Assembly: GCA_025642065.1 (NCBI GenBank)
Contig: JAODUP010000475.1
Span: 306,519-370,518, forward strand
Direction: 5' to 3'
Source: Paralvinella palmiformis
Lineage: Eukaryota > Annelida > Polychaeta > Terebellida > Alvinellidae
Length of the DNA: 64,000 nucleotides
This document shows, piece after piece, positions 44,030-54,953 of the stretch (positions within the stretch are counted from its first letter, which is position 1; every line of letters begins with the position of its first letter). The translations under genes and the position numbers were made by a program. Below the pieces are notes generated by a model. That model did not search any database. It saw only the letters and a program-made list of their open reading frames with translations, and was not told the origin of the DNA.

Positions 44030-44215
44030 GGCACCTCAGTGGTCTAGTCGGTACTGCATTGGATAACAGATCACTACCACCCGTATTTCAATCTTGGCGT
44101 GGGCATATCAGATGATATCTGAAGGGTGTTTCAACTTTGCTTCATAACCCTCGGAAGTCACTCTGCCTCTTTAGCCTACGATGTGCACAAAGTTGGCTGT
44201 AAAACATAAATCTTC
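44030..44215 (+). mobile_element. tRNA-derived SINE, family 2, copy A
   Basis: A-box-like TGGTCTAGTCGG at 44040-44051 and a decayed B box (CGTATTTCAATCTT, about 44082). Shares CAGATCACTACCACCCGT, GCATATC, CCTCGGA/CCTTGGA, TTTAGCCTAC and GTGCACAAA with copy B at 47228-47400. Confidence 0.7.
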
Positions 44216-44417
44216 ATCATCGATGTACCATGTTATAGATATATAGTCAAATTTTACGTCTTTGGTAAAAGCATGAATTTATAAAGTATTATATATATAC
44301 GCTGACATTTGAACCATGAAAAGAAACAAAAAAGTGAATATTGAAAGATTAAGAATAAGAAACAGGAAATTTTAGTTGAAAACAATGTTCAGATAGCAAA
44401 GTGAATCGGTTGATTAT

Positions 44418-44806
44418 CCCCGCAAATTGTGATCGAACTGCCCCACACTGTGGCCAAACCTCCCCTCCTGCTACTTTGCTCATGTAAATAATGTTTACAA
44501 CATTGAATTGGGTCACAAATCACGTGATCAATGCCTTATTGTTAACATTAAACAATTAAAACAGGGACCGGTAGAAAAGTACTTCTTGCAGTTTGTTGTA
44601 TTGTGTATACTAAGATCAAACCATTGAAGTGTAAGGAGGTCAAACCTCCCCACCTCTCCCCTATATTATGTTCCAGCTTAAAATTATTAACTTAATTAAG
44701 ACTAACTCACTAAGTAAGTCAGTAAGTGTAATAAAATTATAAATAAAATAGGTTAAAAAATAAAAGTTTGTGGTCGATTCTCCCAGTCTGGTCGAAACTC
44801 CCCACT
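44418..44806. mobile_element. G-rich inverted-repeat element, copy 2 (reverse orientation)
   Basis: 44418-44664 is the diverged reverse complement of 41106-41330 or so; 44665-44800 is the reverse complement of 41752-41845. The motif GGGGAG.x.TCGACCAC recurs several times. Immediately followed by the duplicated segment at 44812. Confidence 0.65.
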
Positions 44807-44811
44807 AGTAC

Positions 44812-45052
44812 AGATATAGTAGATCTATTCTAGACTCACACTAGTAATAGATCTAGTATTAGAGTCTACTCTAGTGACTAGGTGATAGGTCTAGACTAGA
44901 ATCAAAAGACTAGAATGTCAATGTGTAACTTACGCTGCCTGTCAGTGTCACTTGCCATAGCTGAGCTTGAGAATCGTTTGAAACTATTTAGCTTCTACAG
45001 TTAAAAATAACTATACCAGTCCAGATTAGTAATCTTTGTAAAATAATTGCAA
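44812..45052 (+). repeat. duplicated segment, copy 2 (partner 41402-41612)
   Basis: Same orientation as the partner, with extra CTAG-rich sequence near 44880-44915. The rearranged order relative to copy 1 points to inversion of the neighbouring element. Confidence 0.8.
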
Positions 45053-45054
45053 GA

Positions 45055-45753
45055 GATCTATTTTCTAAAAAATATTATAATAACTAATCCCGCAATACCA
45101 GTTCAAAACCTATAAGATAGAGTTATCAAGGTCAAGCGATTTCGAGGCTGCGGATTTCCAGTCGAATCGACCTATTTAATTTTCGGTCTAGAACAACTCG
45201 TCAAATAGCAAACTCGGTCCTTTCTAAATGGGACTCTTACTTAACATATTCCGTTCAATTCGTGGAAACAGTGTACGTAATCTAAATATTCCTAATTTTA
45301 GGAGGAATTTTGCAACTAAATTAAACTACAGCTGGGATTCTCTGGAAACAAACCCACATAAGCAATGAATGTGGATACTATATGTGTAAAACATCGCTGA
45401 AAGTCAGAAAAGGTACAATTTTGAATACATAAGCAATTATAGGTCTCAGCTAGGCTTGAGGAGTTTATAATATTCAATTCAATTAGTTTATTTCAATATT
45501 CGTTATACATAATATTCATAATACGTAATTTCAATGAAAGCAAACAATATAGAATGTTAAAAAGCGAATGCTCGAAACACCCCCCTTAACATAACATTAA
45601 AACATTCATGAAAAATAAAAAAAATGTGGAATAGTCAATAAATATAATTATCTATTTTATTATGAAACAACGCAAAATCCATATAAGTTTTATTATGAAA
45701 TGCTTAATTATTATAGCTACAACTTATTATTGTGTATTAATTGTAGCAATAAC

Positions 45754-45794
<41 letters not shown>

Positions 45795-46100
45795 CTCTTT
45801 AAATATCAATTGAAAAACTTGTTACGAAAATATTTCGGTATTAAAAGAAAGAAAACATTATTAAACAATTAATTAAGATTAGAGATCTGTTAGAAGCCAA
45901 TTAAATATATAAAATATTGATAAGATCCCCATTAATAATTTTATTTCTTATGTATTGGCGCTAATAACGTATGTCTGGATGACGTGTCAGATATGACATC
46001 GTCATGGTATTGGTAAGAATCCACGTGTCCAAATCTGGTATTATTGTGGCAGACGCTTTTCTTAGCGTATCAAATATATTGCGCCACTCTGTACATTTGT
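45055..46100. other. non-coding sequence with (TA)n at 45755-45790
   Basis: No gene seen. Contains a 36-base (TA)n microsatellite and otherwise plain AT-rich sequence. Confidence 0.5.
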
Positions 46101-46104
46101 TTTA

Positions 46105-46733
46105 GGCTTAGATTCCATATGCGCGGCATGCGTGATGCGGTAGGCGATATCCGGCATGCGATTTGTGTGATTCCATATGAACATGAGTTCCCATACGTTT
46201 TCAGTATGTCATGCTAAAAATATGGCAATACAACAGACATACAGATAGCAAAGAAAAATACAACAGGCGTGTATTTGTGTAGAGGGGGGGGGGTCAGTTA
46301 CTCCCCCAAAACAGATTTTACATATTATAGATCTAAATTTAAAAAAAATACTTATAACATTATTATTAAAACAATTTCCGGTCGTTACAGCCTTACAATG
46401 CTTATTCAGCATTATAACCAAGATTTGAACTACAATTTGATGTGGAGAAATTCGAACAATACTTCAGGTTGATCAGATAAGCTAAAATCCCGCCAAATTG
46501 CTCGGGAAACACCTGCCCCTGACGTCATATTCTGGATTCCCCGTCCGGTTTTTATTTTTTGCCGTACGAATCGCTACATGAAGCGATTCAGTTTGTCGTA
46601 TCCGCATCGATACGCAGCCACAGGACAAATCGCATGCCGCATCCGGACATATGGAATCGAGCACGTCTGTTTACATGCTGTTCAATTTTTGCCGTATCCG
46701 CATGCCGCATACCGCGTATATGGAATCTGAGCT
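46105..46733. mobile_element. Harbinger-like MITE
   Basis: Inverted ends GGCTTAGATTCCATAT (46105) and AGCTCAGATTCCATAT read inward from 46733, followed on both sides by GC-rich GCATGC/GCGGCATGC subterminal repeats. Flanked by TTA at 46102-46104 and 46734-46736, the 3-bp target duplication of the PIF/Harbinger superfamily. 629 bp, no transposase. A poly-G run is at about 46282-46291. Confidence 0.7.
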
Positions 46734-46739
46734 TTAATT

Positions 46740-47225
46740 GAGTTAAATACGAGTAGATGGTGACAAGACTTGGCACGTCTTTGTTTGAATCAAGCAATTC
46801 CGCGCCATTTTAAAAGCAGTGGTCGAACTGATCACATACATGTAGTAGAAGAGTTACATCCGAAATCATTAGGACCAGCTTAGTATGATTGCTTGGGTGA
46901 ACTATTATTATGTTATGCGCATTGTTTTAAATTAAACTGCATTAGTATAATTCATATTAATATTGTTTGGTTACTGTAAAGTAAGAGGTATTTAAATAAT
47001 TAGGCTTATTGATCATTTCCTATTGTTAAACTGCTCAATCTTGATGTGTATTATGATTCTAAATACTTTCTAATTGTATATTGTAGGTTTTCGTTTTATC
47101 ATATTACGTTTTGCTCATTGAAAGTATTGGAGAAAAGCTGTGTGTTGTCCCTTTATTGTTTGTGCTAACAGCAAAAGTAAACACCGTAACAACTGGAGCC
47201 CAAAGTCAAAAACATGGTCAAGATT
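46740..47225. other. non-coding sequence, no gene seen
   Basis: No domain or repeat end recognised. Confidence 0.4.
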
Positions 47226-47227
47226 CA

Positions 47228-47400
47228 CGATTGGTAGCGGTAGCGTGCTGGACCACAGATCACTACCACCCGTGTTCGAATCCCGGCGTGTGCATATCTG
47301 AAGGTTGTTTCGTCTTTCACTTCGTCTCATTACCCTTGGAGGTCGCTCGGCCCATTTAGCCTACCTTGTGCACAAAAGTGGCCGCAAAACATCAAACATC
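47228..47400 (+). mobile_element. tRNA-derived SINE, family 2, copy B
   Basis: A-box-like TGGTAGCGG near 47232 and an intact B box GTGTTCGAATCCC at 47272-47284. Tail rich in CATCAAA. Better preserved than copy A at 44030. Confidence 0.75.
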
Positions 47401-48431
47401 AATTGTGACGGACTGGACGTGTATATTCGTCGATTGTCGCACCCACACCCGACGAACTTCGTAGCTCCACTGTGACGCTAAACCATTGAAGTCGCAGATT
47501 CGCACTCGCACACAAAACGAACGCAGCATCATCGCAAAAGATCTCACATTGTTGACTGCGAAATTCTCGAAACGACATTCACAGTTTGATGTAAATGTGA
47601 GTAGTTTGCATCAATGTTTTGCAAATAATTAAATAGATTTGTGCATTTTCGTCGATTCGCGAAATAACAAGTTTAAGGTGATCGCTGTCAAATGTGTAGA
47701 ACTTTATAAATGAACTCTTTTGAAGCAGAACATTCACACATTTATTGCACTGTGTGAAGAACTAGTTCAACGGCTGTGTTTTTGATTCTGATATTACGCT
47801 CATTCAAACTGAACATGGAATATTTATCAATGTTGAGTGAGTTTAATTTGCTCATTGCTGACTGAACAAAACAATGTGATTGATAAATCGCTTGATCGGT
47901 ATCAACGGAACACTGACATTTATATGTATTGCCAATATATTGTATTTTGTATATAACTGTATTTAGTTAAGTTCACTTTATGTCAACGGGAATTTGTATG
48001 AAACTATTCACAAAGACACACAGTTTGTAAGCTAGCTGTTGTGTCTAACGGTAATTATTGCGCTAATTTTGGTATTTAAATAGAATTGATTTCAAATTAG
48101 AGCGCACTGGTATTGCGCTGTTAATTAATTTTCGAAATTGATTACATTAATGTGAGAATAACACTTTGTAATGCTTTTACAAATTGTTGGTAATTAATTT
48201 GTCGGTATTGCATGAATGCTTTGATAGTTGGCGTATGTACCAAGTTAGTATTTTAATTATTACATGTAGGTTACATTTATTCAACTGTATAACGTTTATG
48301 ATTAGAGTAGCAAATCTTTAGCGAGATAGTATAGTGATTCATACCACTTTATTTACTTAATATCGTTATCTGGTATTATCCAGATAATATTTTAGCTTGT
48401 CTTGAAACTCTTAGAATTATTTTTGTTCATC
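47401..48431. other. non-coding flank, possible LTR/leader of Ty3/gypsy element 2
   Basis: TGTGACGGACTGG at about 47405 looks like an LTR 5' end, and this stretch precedes the Gag start by 1 kb, the place of a 5' LTR and leader. No matching 3' copy was found downstream of the integrase, so the LTR assignment is inference only. Confidence 0.3.
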
Positions 48432-48848
48432 ATGGATGATCCAAGCCCACAGGACTTAGCCAAACTAGGAGCTGCGTTCTTTGCTCTTGGGGTTAAGCCT
48501 GAATATACGTCAGATGTCTTAGTTAAGTGGATGGATAATCAGGCAAATAAAAAACCTGATATTCCTATAGCTCAACCTCAGGTTCAAACATATGTTCTCC
48601 CAGATTTCTGTTTTCTCTGGTGATGTCAGTTACTCACATTGGAAATATGATGTTAATTGTCTCGTGAAGGAACATAGCGACTCAACTATCATGAGTGCTG
48701 TTCGTCGCTCATTAAAAGGGTCACCTTCTGAAGTTCTGTTGCATCTTGGTGAAGATGTCAAGGTCAAAACAGTTCTAGAAAAATTTGATATTGTTTTTGG
48801 AAATGTTTTCGCTATTGAACAGTTATTAGAAAAATTCTACAGTCAATG
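48432..48848 (+). pseudogene. Ty3/gypsy element 2: PNMA-like Gag
   Basis: Starts MDDPSPQDLAKLGAAFFALG at 48432; after a frameshift near 48600 the second frame (to 48848) reads FSGDVSYSHWKYDVNCLVKE, AVRRSLKGSPSEVLLHLGED and KFDIVFGNVFAIEQLLEKFY. The W-x-Y/F-x-V...RRSLKG.A..VL..LG pattern is the PNMA/Arc-related Gag capsid N-lobe found in some Ty3/gypsy elements. LRSKFWTGLVN near 48945 continues the capsid before the sequence enters the inverted duplication. The frameshift argues against a domesticated gene. Confidence 0.7.
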
Positions 48849-48977
48849 AGGTCTGCAGCACTGCGGGGTTGCAGATTAGAGGAACTTGTTGAAAACGCTA
48901 AGCAAAGGAAAGCAATAAATTCTGATTCTGTATCTAACATGCTTAGGTCCAAGTTCTGGACTGGATTGGTCAATAGA

Positions 48978-49949
48978 CCTTGTCAATTAAGCTAGTGACA
49001 TCTGGAGGCAGGATTTAGAACTACTATAATCGGGTCGTGTTAATCGCAGAGTCTGAATTCCCGTTCCCTTTCAGTGTGTACGCGAGATATTTTAACGATC
49101 ATTGCCGGTGATAATACTTCATGATTCCAACAGTCAGTTAAGCAAAATGAAAGATAGGGTGATATTTGGTATATTTCTATTCGAAGGAGACTGATTTAGT
49201 AAACAAAATAGATTAAATTGGAAGTTCTATGTGGTAGTTCGCAGAACACATTTCCCGTGTACAAGCGGATTGCCGTATTAGTAGCGAAAGTTTATGTATA
49301 GGCGCTGACTTTCCCATAGTGTTTCTTCAATACACATCTTTGGCCATTTATAATAATATCGAAAATTGACAAGACAGTTGTAATACTATCATTTTACCAG
49401 GACAATTCAGAGATATCTTTAACGATTTATTTTATTTGTGATCATTTTCCGTGTAACAGTGTCTAGCAGTTGGCGCATGCGCACGTCAGTGATAATGCGC
49501 TTGCATAGATGGCATAATTCTAATAAACAAACGGGTGTGCTATTTGAATTGAAAATACTCATCAAATTGGAGACACTTTTGTGTAGCACAAAAGTATTGA
49601 TTGATAGAGCAATACTTCGGCATTGATATATTGCATTTGCGTATTATTTCTCGCGAATTAACGCGAATCATGAGCTGATTTTAAAATGTAAACAAACCCT
49701 GTCTGTCGCCTTTTGGACTTTGTAACAGTCCTGATAGTTTCCAGAGGTTGATGAGCCGTAGCATGGAAAATATAGAACATTGTTTGATATACTTAGATGA
49801 TATTTCGTTCCATTCTTCGCGCGAAGAACACCTAAAAAGCTTAAAAAATATATTTCTACGCCTGAAGGAGTTTGGTCTGAAGCTAAATTCGGCAAAATGT
49901 CAGTTTCTAAAATCAAGTCAAATATTTGGGTCATATTATGTTGTCAAAA
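48978..49949 (+). repeat. right arm of the ~975-bp inverted duplication
   Basis: Partner of 21865-22842. This arm lies within Ty3/gypsy element 2 between Gag and RT, replacing the protease and the RT N-terminus with ~680 bases of non-coding sequence; its last ~260 bases are RT. RT continues past the arm end here but not in the left copy, so this locus is the likelier donor. Confidence 0.9.
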
Positions 49950-50098
49950 TAGATCCAGATAAGGTTTCTGATTTGAAGAATATGTCTGCTCCTAAAAATG
50001 TTGATGAAATGCAGAGATTTCTAAGTTTCATTAGATTCCATAGGAGCTTTATCAAATATTTGCCCAGTATAGCTAAGCCATTGACTACGTCGAGGTAG
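49693..50098 (+). pseudogene. Ty3/gypsy element 2: partial reverse transcriptase
   Basis: Begins mid-RT with a PFGLCNSPDSFQRLM block, then catalytic CLIYLDDISFHS (about 49780-49815), KLNSAKCQFLKSS and the connection block NVDEMQRFLSFIRFHRSFI, ending at SIAKPLT before an insertion. Fingers and first catalytic Asp are missing. Confidence 0.8.
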
Positions 50099-52858
50099 AC
50101 TGAAACCACTAAACAGTTATTGTCCTCACACACGTATCGCCAAATGTATAACGCTTACTGCACCGTTAATCTTCGGTAACGTACACCCTGAATAACTCTA
50201 GACAATCGTCACTGCAGATCCGCCATCTGTAGCGTACACACCACGCAATGTGTTGCGCGACCCCGACACGACTTCTAAGTTTAAAATGTCTCTCCAACAT
50301 GATACACCCAACTCCTGTTTTAGAGTCACCAGATATCTCTCTAACAGGATGCAACCAACTCCTGTTTTGGACTCACCTACTGCGATGCCGTCACCAGTTC
50401 AGTCGATTCTGACAGTATCACCACTGTCTCCAAGCAGATCTGTTTTCATCTCTCCAACAGGATACAACCATTCCCGTTTTAGATTCACTAACTGCGATGC
50501 CGTCACCAGTTCAGTCGATTCTGACAGTATCACCACTGTCTCCAAGCAGATCTGTTTTCATCTCTTCAACAGGATACAACCATTCCTGTTTTAGATTCAC
50601 TAACTGCGATGCCGTCACCAGTTCAGTCGATTCTGACAGTATCACCACTGTCTCCAAGCAGATCTGTTTTCATCTCTCCAACAGGATACAACCATTCCTG
50701 TTTTGGATTTACCAACTGCGATGCCGTCACCAGTTCAGTCGATTCTGACAGTATCACCACTGTCTCCAAGCAGATCTGTTTTCATCTCTCCAACAGGATA
50801 CAACCATTCCTGTTTTGGATTTACCAACTGCGATGCCGTCACCAGTTCAGTCGATTCTGACAGTATCACCACTGTCTCCAAGCAGATCTGTTTTCATCTC
50901 TCCAACAGGATACAACCATTCCTGTTTTAGATTCACTAACTGCGATGCCGTCACCAGTTCAGTCGATTCTGACAGTATCACCACTGTCTCCAAGCAGATC
51001 TGTTTTCATCTCTCCAACAGGATACAACCATTCCTGTTTTAGGGTTCACCAACTGCGATGCCGTCACCAGTTCAGTCGATTCTGACAGTATCACCACTGT
51101 CTCCAAGCATATCTGTTTTCATCTCTCCAACAGGATGCAACCAACTCCTGTTTTGGACTCACCTACTGCGATGCCGTCACCAGTTCAGTCGATTCTGACA
51201 GTATCACCACTGTCTCCAAGCAGATCTGTTTTCATCTCTCCAACAGGATACAACCACTTTCCCGTTTTGGACTTTACCTAAATGCGATGCCGTCACCAGT
51301 TCAGTCGATTCTGACAGTATCACCACTGTCTCCAAGCAGATCTGTTTTCATCTCTCCAACAGGATACAACCATTCCTGTTTTAGATTCACTAACTGCGAT
51401 GCCGTCACCAGTTCAGTCGATTCTGACAGTATCACCACTGTCTCCAAGCAGATCTGTTTTCATCTCTCCAACAGGATACAACCATTCCTGTTTTAGATTC
51501 ACTAACTGCGATGCCGTCACCAGTTCAGTCGATTCTGACAGTATCACCACTGTCTCCAAGCAGATCTGTTTTCATCTCTCCAACAGGATACAACCATTCC
51601 TGTTTTAGATTCACTAACTGCGATGCCGTCACCAGTTCAGTCGATTCTGACAGTATCACCACTGTCTCCAAGCAGATCTGTTTTCATCTCTCCAACAGGA
51701 TACAACCATTCCTGTTTTGGATTCACCAACTGCGATGCCGTCACCAGTTCAGTCGATTCTGACAGTATCACCACTGTCTCCAAGCAGATCTGTTTTCATC
51801 TCTCCAACAGGATACAACCATTCCTGTTTTAGATTCACTAACTGCGATGCCGTCACCAGTTCAGTCGATTCTGACAGTATCACCACTGTCTCCAAGCAGA
51901 TCTGTTTTCATCTCTCCAACAGGATACAACCATTCCTGTTTTAGATTCACTAACTGCGATGCCGTCACCAGTTCAGTCGATTCTGACAGTATCACCACTG
52001 TCTCCAAGCAGATCTGTTTTCATCTCTCCAACAGGATACAACCATTCCTGTTTTAGATTCACTAACTGCGATGCCGTCACCAGTTCAGTCGATTCTGACA
52101 GTATCACCACTGTCTCCAAGCAGATCTGTTTTCATCTCTCCAACAGGATACAACCATTCCTGTTTTGGATTTACCAACTGCGATGCCGTCACCAGTTCAG
52201 TCGATTCTGACAGTATCACCACTGTCTCCAAGCAGATCTGTTTTCATCTCTCCAACAGGATACAACCATTCCTGTTTTGGATTTACCAACTGCGATGCCG
52301 TCACCAGTTCAGTCGATTCTGACAGTATCACCACTGTCTCCAAGCAGATCTGTTTTCATCTCTCCAACAGGATACAACCTTTCCTGTTTTAGATTCACTA
52401 ATTGCGATGCCGTCACCAGTTCAGTCGATTCTGACAGTATCACCACTATCCCGAAGCAGATCTGTTGTCAACACGCAGTATTCTCGCTTTGTATAGCCTC
52501 CGCCGCCTCTCAGCCACCAATCTATGCCATCGTCTCTTTTTAAAAGGCCTGCGCGCGATAACGTCTACACACGTATACACACAAACTAACATTTTAAAAT
52601 ACGAACGAGAAACCGTTCTTACAAAGCGACAAACCGTAACATTATTCCTAAATGTAATACGAACGACCAACCGTTTCTCAGAATACAACAAACCATAATA
52701 TTATTTATATTTGACGTTTATAACAATCCCGCCAATGAAACGTATAACAGGCCACGTAAATATCTTACACATTAATGTATCACTTATTCCCCATACACCC
52801 ACCAAAAAAACAAACACACAACAACAATTGTGTGACACACACTCATTGATCTATGTAC
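50089..52858. mobile_element. insertion in Ty3/gypsy element 2 pol, carrying a minisatellite
   Basis: Splits pol between the RT connection region and RNase H. GACTAC occurs at both edges (50083-50088 and 52859-52864), consistent with a 6-bp target duplication. No long terminal inverted repeat is evident. Contains the 112-bp array and, on its right side, a short imperfect duplication (ACGAACGA..AACCGTT.., 52599-52645 and 52660-52706). No transposase; class unknown. Confidence 0.55.
50300..52470 (+). repeat. 112-bp minisatellite array, about 19 copies
   Basis: The anchor GCGATGCCGTCACCAG recurs 19 times from 50382 to 52404; most steps are exactly 112 bases, with 113, 113 and 116 at 51055-51284 where small indels occur. 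Unit order: CAGTTCAGTCGATTCTGACA, TATCACCACTGTCTCCAAGC, TCTCTCCAACAGGATACAAC and a CCTGTTTT segment. Units at the two ends are most diverged, central units nearly identical. Since 112 is not a multiple of three, all frames are used in turn, so the apparent proteins are by-products. Confidence 0.97.
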
Positions 52859-53464
52859 GACTACTCCCGTGTTAGGGTGTGCTGATTATACACTTCCTTT
52901 TATCCTCAATGTTGATGGCAGTATATAGGGTCTTGGTGCAGCATTGTATCAGGAACAAACAAGTGGTCGTAGGGTTATTGCCTACGCTACTCGTGGGTTA
53001 TCAGACGCGGAGTCCAAGTATCCCATTCACAAACTAGAATTTTTGTCATTGAAATTGGCTATGACGGAAACATTCTACTATTATCTGTATGGTCATAAGT
53101 TACAGGTATGGACTGATAACAACCCCCTCACATATGTTTTGACTTCTGCAAGACTTGATGCCACTGATCATCGCTGGTTAGCCGCTCTCTCTGTATTTGA
53201 TTTTTCACTGTCGTACAAACCTGGTAAAGTAAATTGTGATGCGGACATGTTATCCAGGTTACCCCGTACCGAGACTTCTGAAGATATTGTGAAAGCCATC
53301 ATGCAGTTGGAGCATCAAGATGCTTATATTCATTCATTGCCATGTAATTTATCTGTTACTGATGTTTTGGGTGACATTCCCATTGTAAATACTGTAGATA
53401 TAGTTAAGTTACAGCATGAAGATGTTGTGTTGTCCAGAGTTATCTCTCTCGTTGATAAGCAATA
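52859..53464 (+). pseudogene. Ty3/gypsy element 2: RNase H
   Basis: PVLGCADYTLPFILNVDGS, an in-frame stop at about 52926, then GLGAALYQEQ, VIAYATRGLSDAESKYPIHKLEFLSLKLAM, VWTDNNPLTYV and KPGKVNCDADMLSRLP. These are the catalytic D, E, D and C-terminal blocks of Ty3/gypsy RNase H. First segment starts at the right edge of the insertion. Confidence 0.85.
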
Positions 53465-53504
53465 ACAACTCTCCAATGACGAGATAAAAAACTTAGACAA
53501 GGAT

Positions 53505-54391
53505 GTGGTTGTTTTGCTGTGCCAATGGGATAAGTTAGTGTTGTATAATGATGTTTTGTACAGAAATGTTCAAATTGATGGTAACAATGTTCGACAGCAA
53601 ATTGTTCCAAAATGGTGCAGTTCTCGAGTGCATGACGATATGGGTCACGTTGGACGTGATAGGACTGAAGATCTGTTGATAACTAGATTCTAATGGCCAG
53701 GAATGTTCACATTAGTTGAAGACTAAGTAAAATAATGTATTCGTTGCAGTCGTAAAAAGTTCCTAGTGACAAAGCACCTTTGGTTTCAATTACTTTAACA
53801 TATCCTTTGGTCTTGGTATGTATCGAATTTCTCACAGTTGAGCCTTCAAAGGGTTATGAAAATATTTTGGTGATCACAGACAATTTTTCAAAGTTTTCTC
53901 AAGTGTACCCAACAAAAACCCACTTGGCAATGACAACAGCCCGTGTTCTGTTTTTTCATTTTATAGTCCACTATGGAGTGCCCGCTAAGATTCATAGTGA
54001 TCAAGGAAGAAATCTAAGATTATCAAGGAATTGTGTAAGATCACGGAAATCGAAAAGTCGAGAACCACACCATACCATCCTATGGGAAACGTTTTTGGTT
54101 GAAAGATTTAATAGAAGTCTTTTACAAATGTTAGGAACGTTAGAGGCTGATAAGAAGAGAAATTGGAAAGATTATTTGCCCTCTGTCGTTCATGGCTATA
54201 ATTGCACGAAGCACCAGTCGACAGGCTTCTCGCCATATAAGTTGATGTTTGGTAGGGATCCAAAACTACTTGTTGACATTGAACTTGGTTTGGATTCAGA
54301 ATTAAATCCCCAGAATCATGATTATTCCAAGTTTGTAGATAGTTTGAATAAGCAGTTGGAATATGCATGGAAATTAGCATCGGAACAGTAG
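53505..54391 (+). pseudogene. Ty3/gypsy element 2: integrase
   Basis: H2C2-like region RVHDDMGHVGRDRTEDLL (to 53690), frame break around 53695-53780 with the Cys pair (CSRKKF) altered, then the core ITDNFSKFSQVYPTK, VHYGVPAKIHSDQGRN, a decayed third-acidic block ending VERFNRSLLQMLG, and GYNCTKHQSTGFSPYKLMFGRDP. Typical of Ty3/gypsy integrases with the SPY-LMFGR block. The stretch 54392-54900 that follows is AT-rich with no 3' LTR recognised. Confidence 0.85.
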
Positions 54392-54953
54392 TCAAAAATG
54401 TATTATTATGTGAACAACATCTGGTTTTGCCGTATATCTCCAGCCGATTTTTATTAACTGAACTTCACCTACAATAACAATGTATCTGCGGTGACTTATG
54501 TGGCAATACATATAAAAGTAACTTTCCTATTATCAATACATCTTCCCTTGTTTTAAATATTAACTGGTTAGCTGTTGCTAATTACTCTATTTGTTGTAAC
54601 AAAATCTACAATTTATAATCATCTTAATTAGGAAAGATTTCAGTAATTTCATCATAATATAGAGACCAAAGTTTATCCATAGCAATGCTAAAATTGTAAT
54701 AATGTATGCAAGATACTGAATGATAAATGACTAAATAATTTTCTACCACATAAACTATGAAAATATATTCTTACATCTAATTCACAACCTTCATATATAT
54801 ATCTATATAATGCCAGATAATTGGATATCATGCAATGTAATCAATCAATATAATACATAGCAAATAAACCCACTTAACATGTGATTTTCAATGTCATTAT
54901 CAACACTGTTCAATAAGTCTCTGTGGCACTTTCACTGGACGGGAGCTACGTCT
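54392..54953. other. AT-rich sequence between two opposed Ty3/gypsy elements
   Basis: No coding region and no LTR boundary recognised for either neighbour. Confidence 0.4.

Noticed and set aside
48432..48848. PNMA-like Gag as a domesticated host gene
   Set aside because: It is frameshifted and linked to RT, RNase H and integrase remnants of the same orientation, so it is ordinary retroelement Gag.
49438..49626. 62-codon open frame in the inverted duplication (and 22190-22378)
   Set aside because: No domain, lies in the non-coding part of the duplicated unit; identity between copies reflects the duplication.
49668..49934. 88-codon open frame antisense to the YLDD block, and its copy at 21882-22148
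   Set aside because: Same sequence as the RT fragment on the other strand; conserved only because the duplication is recent.
50300..52470. The 112-bp array as a CRISPR array
   Set aside because: There are no unique spacers between short repeats; the whole 112-base unit repeats, and the host is an animal.
50497..52543. Repeated 69-88 codon open frames in the minisatellite as genes
   Set aside because: They are the same unit read in rotating frames (112 is not a multiple of three), with stops in each.
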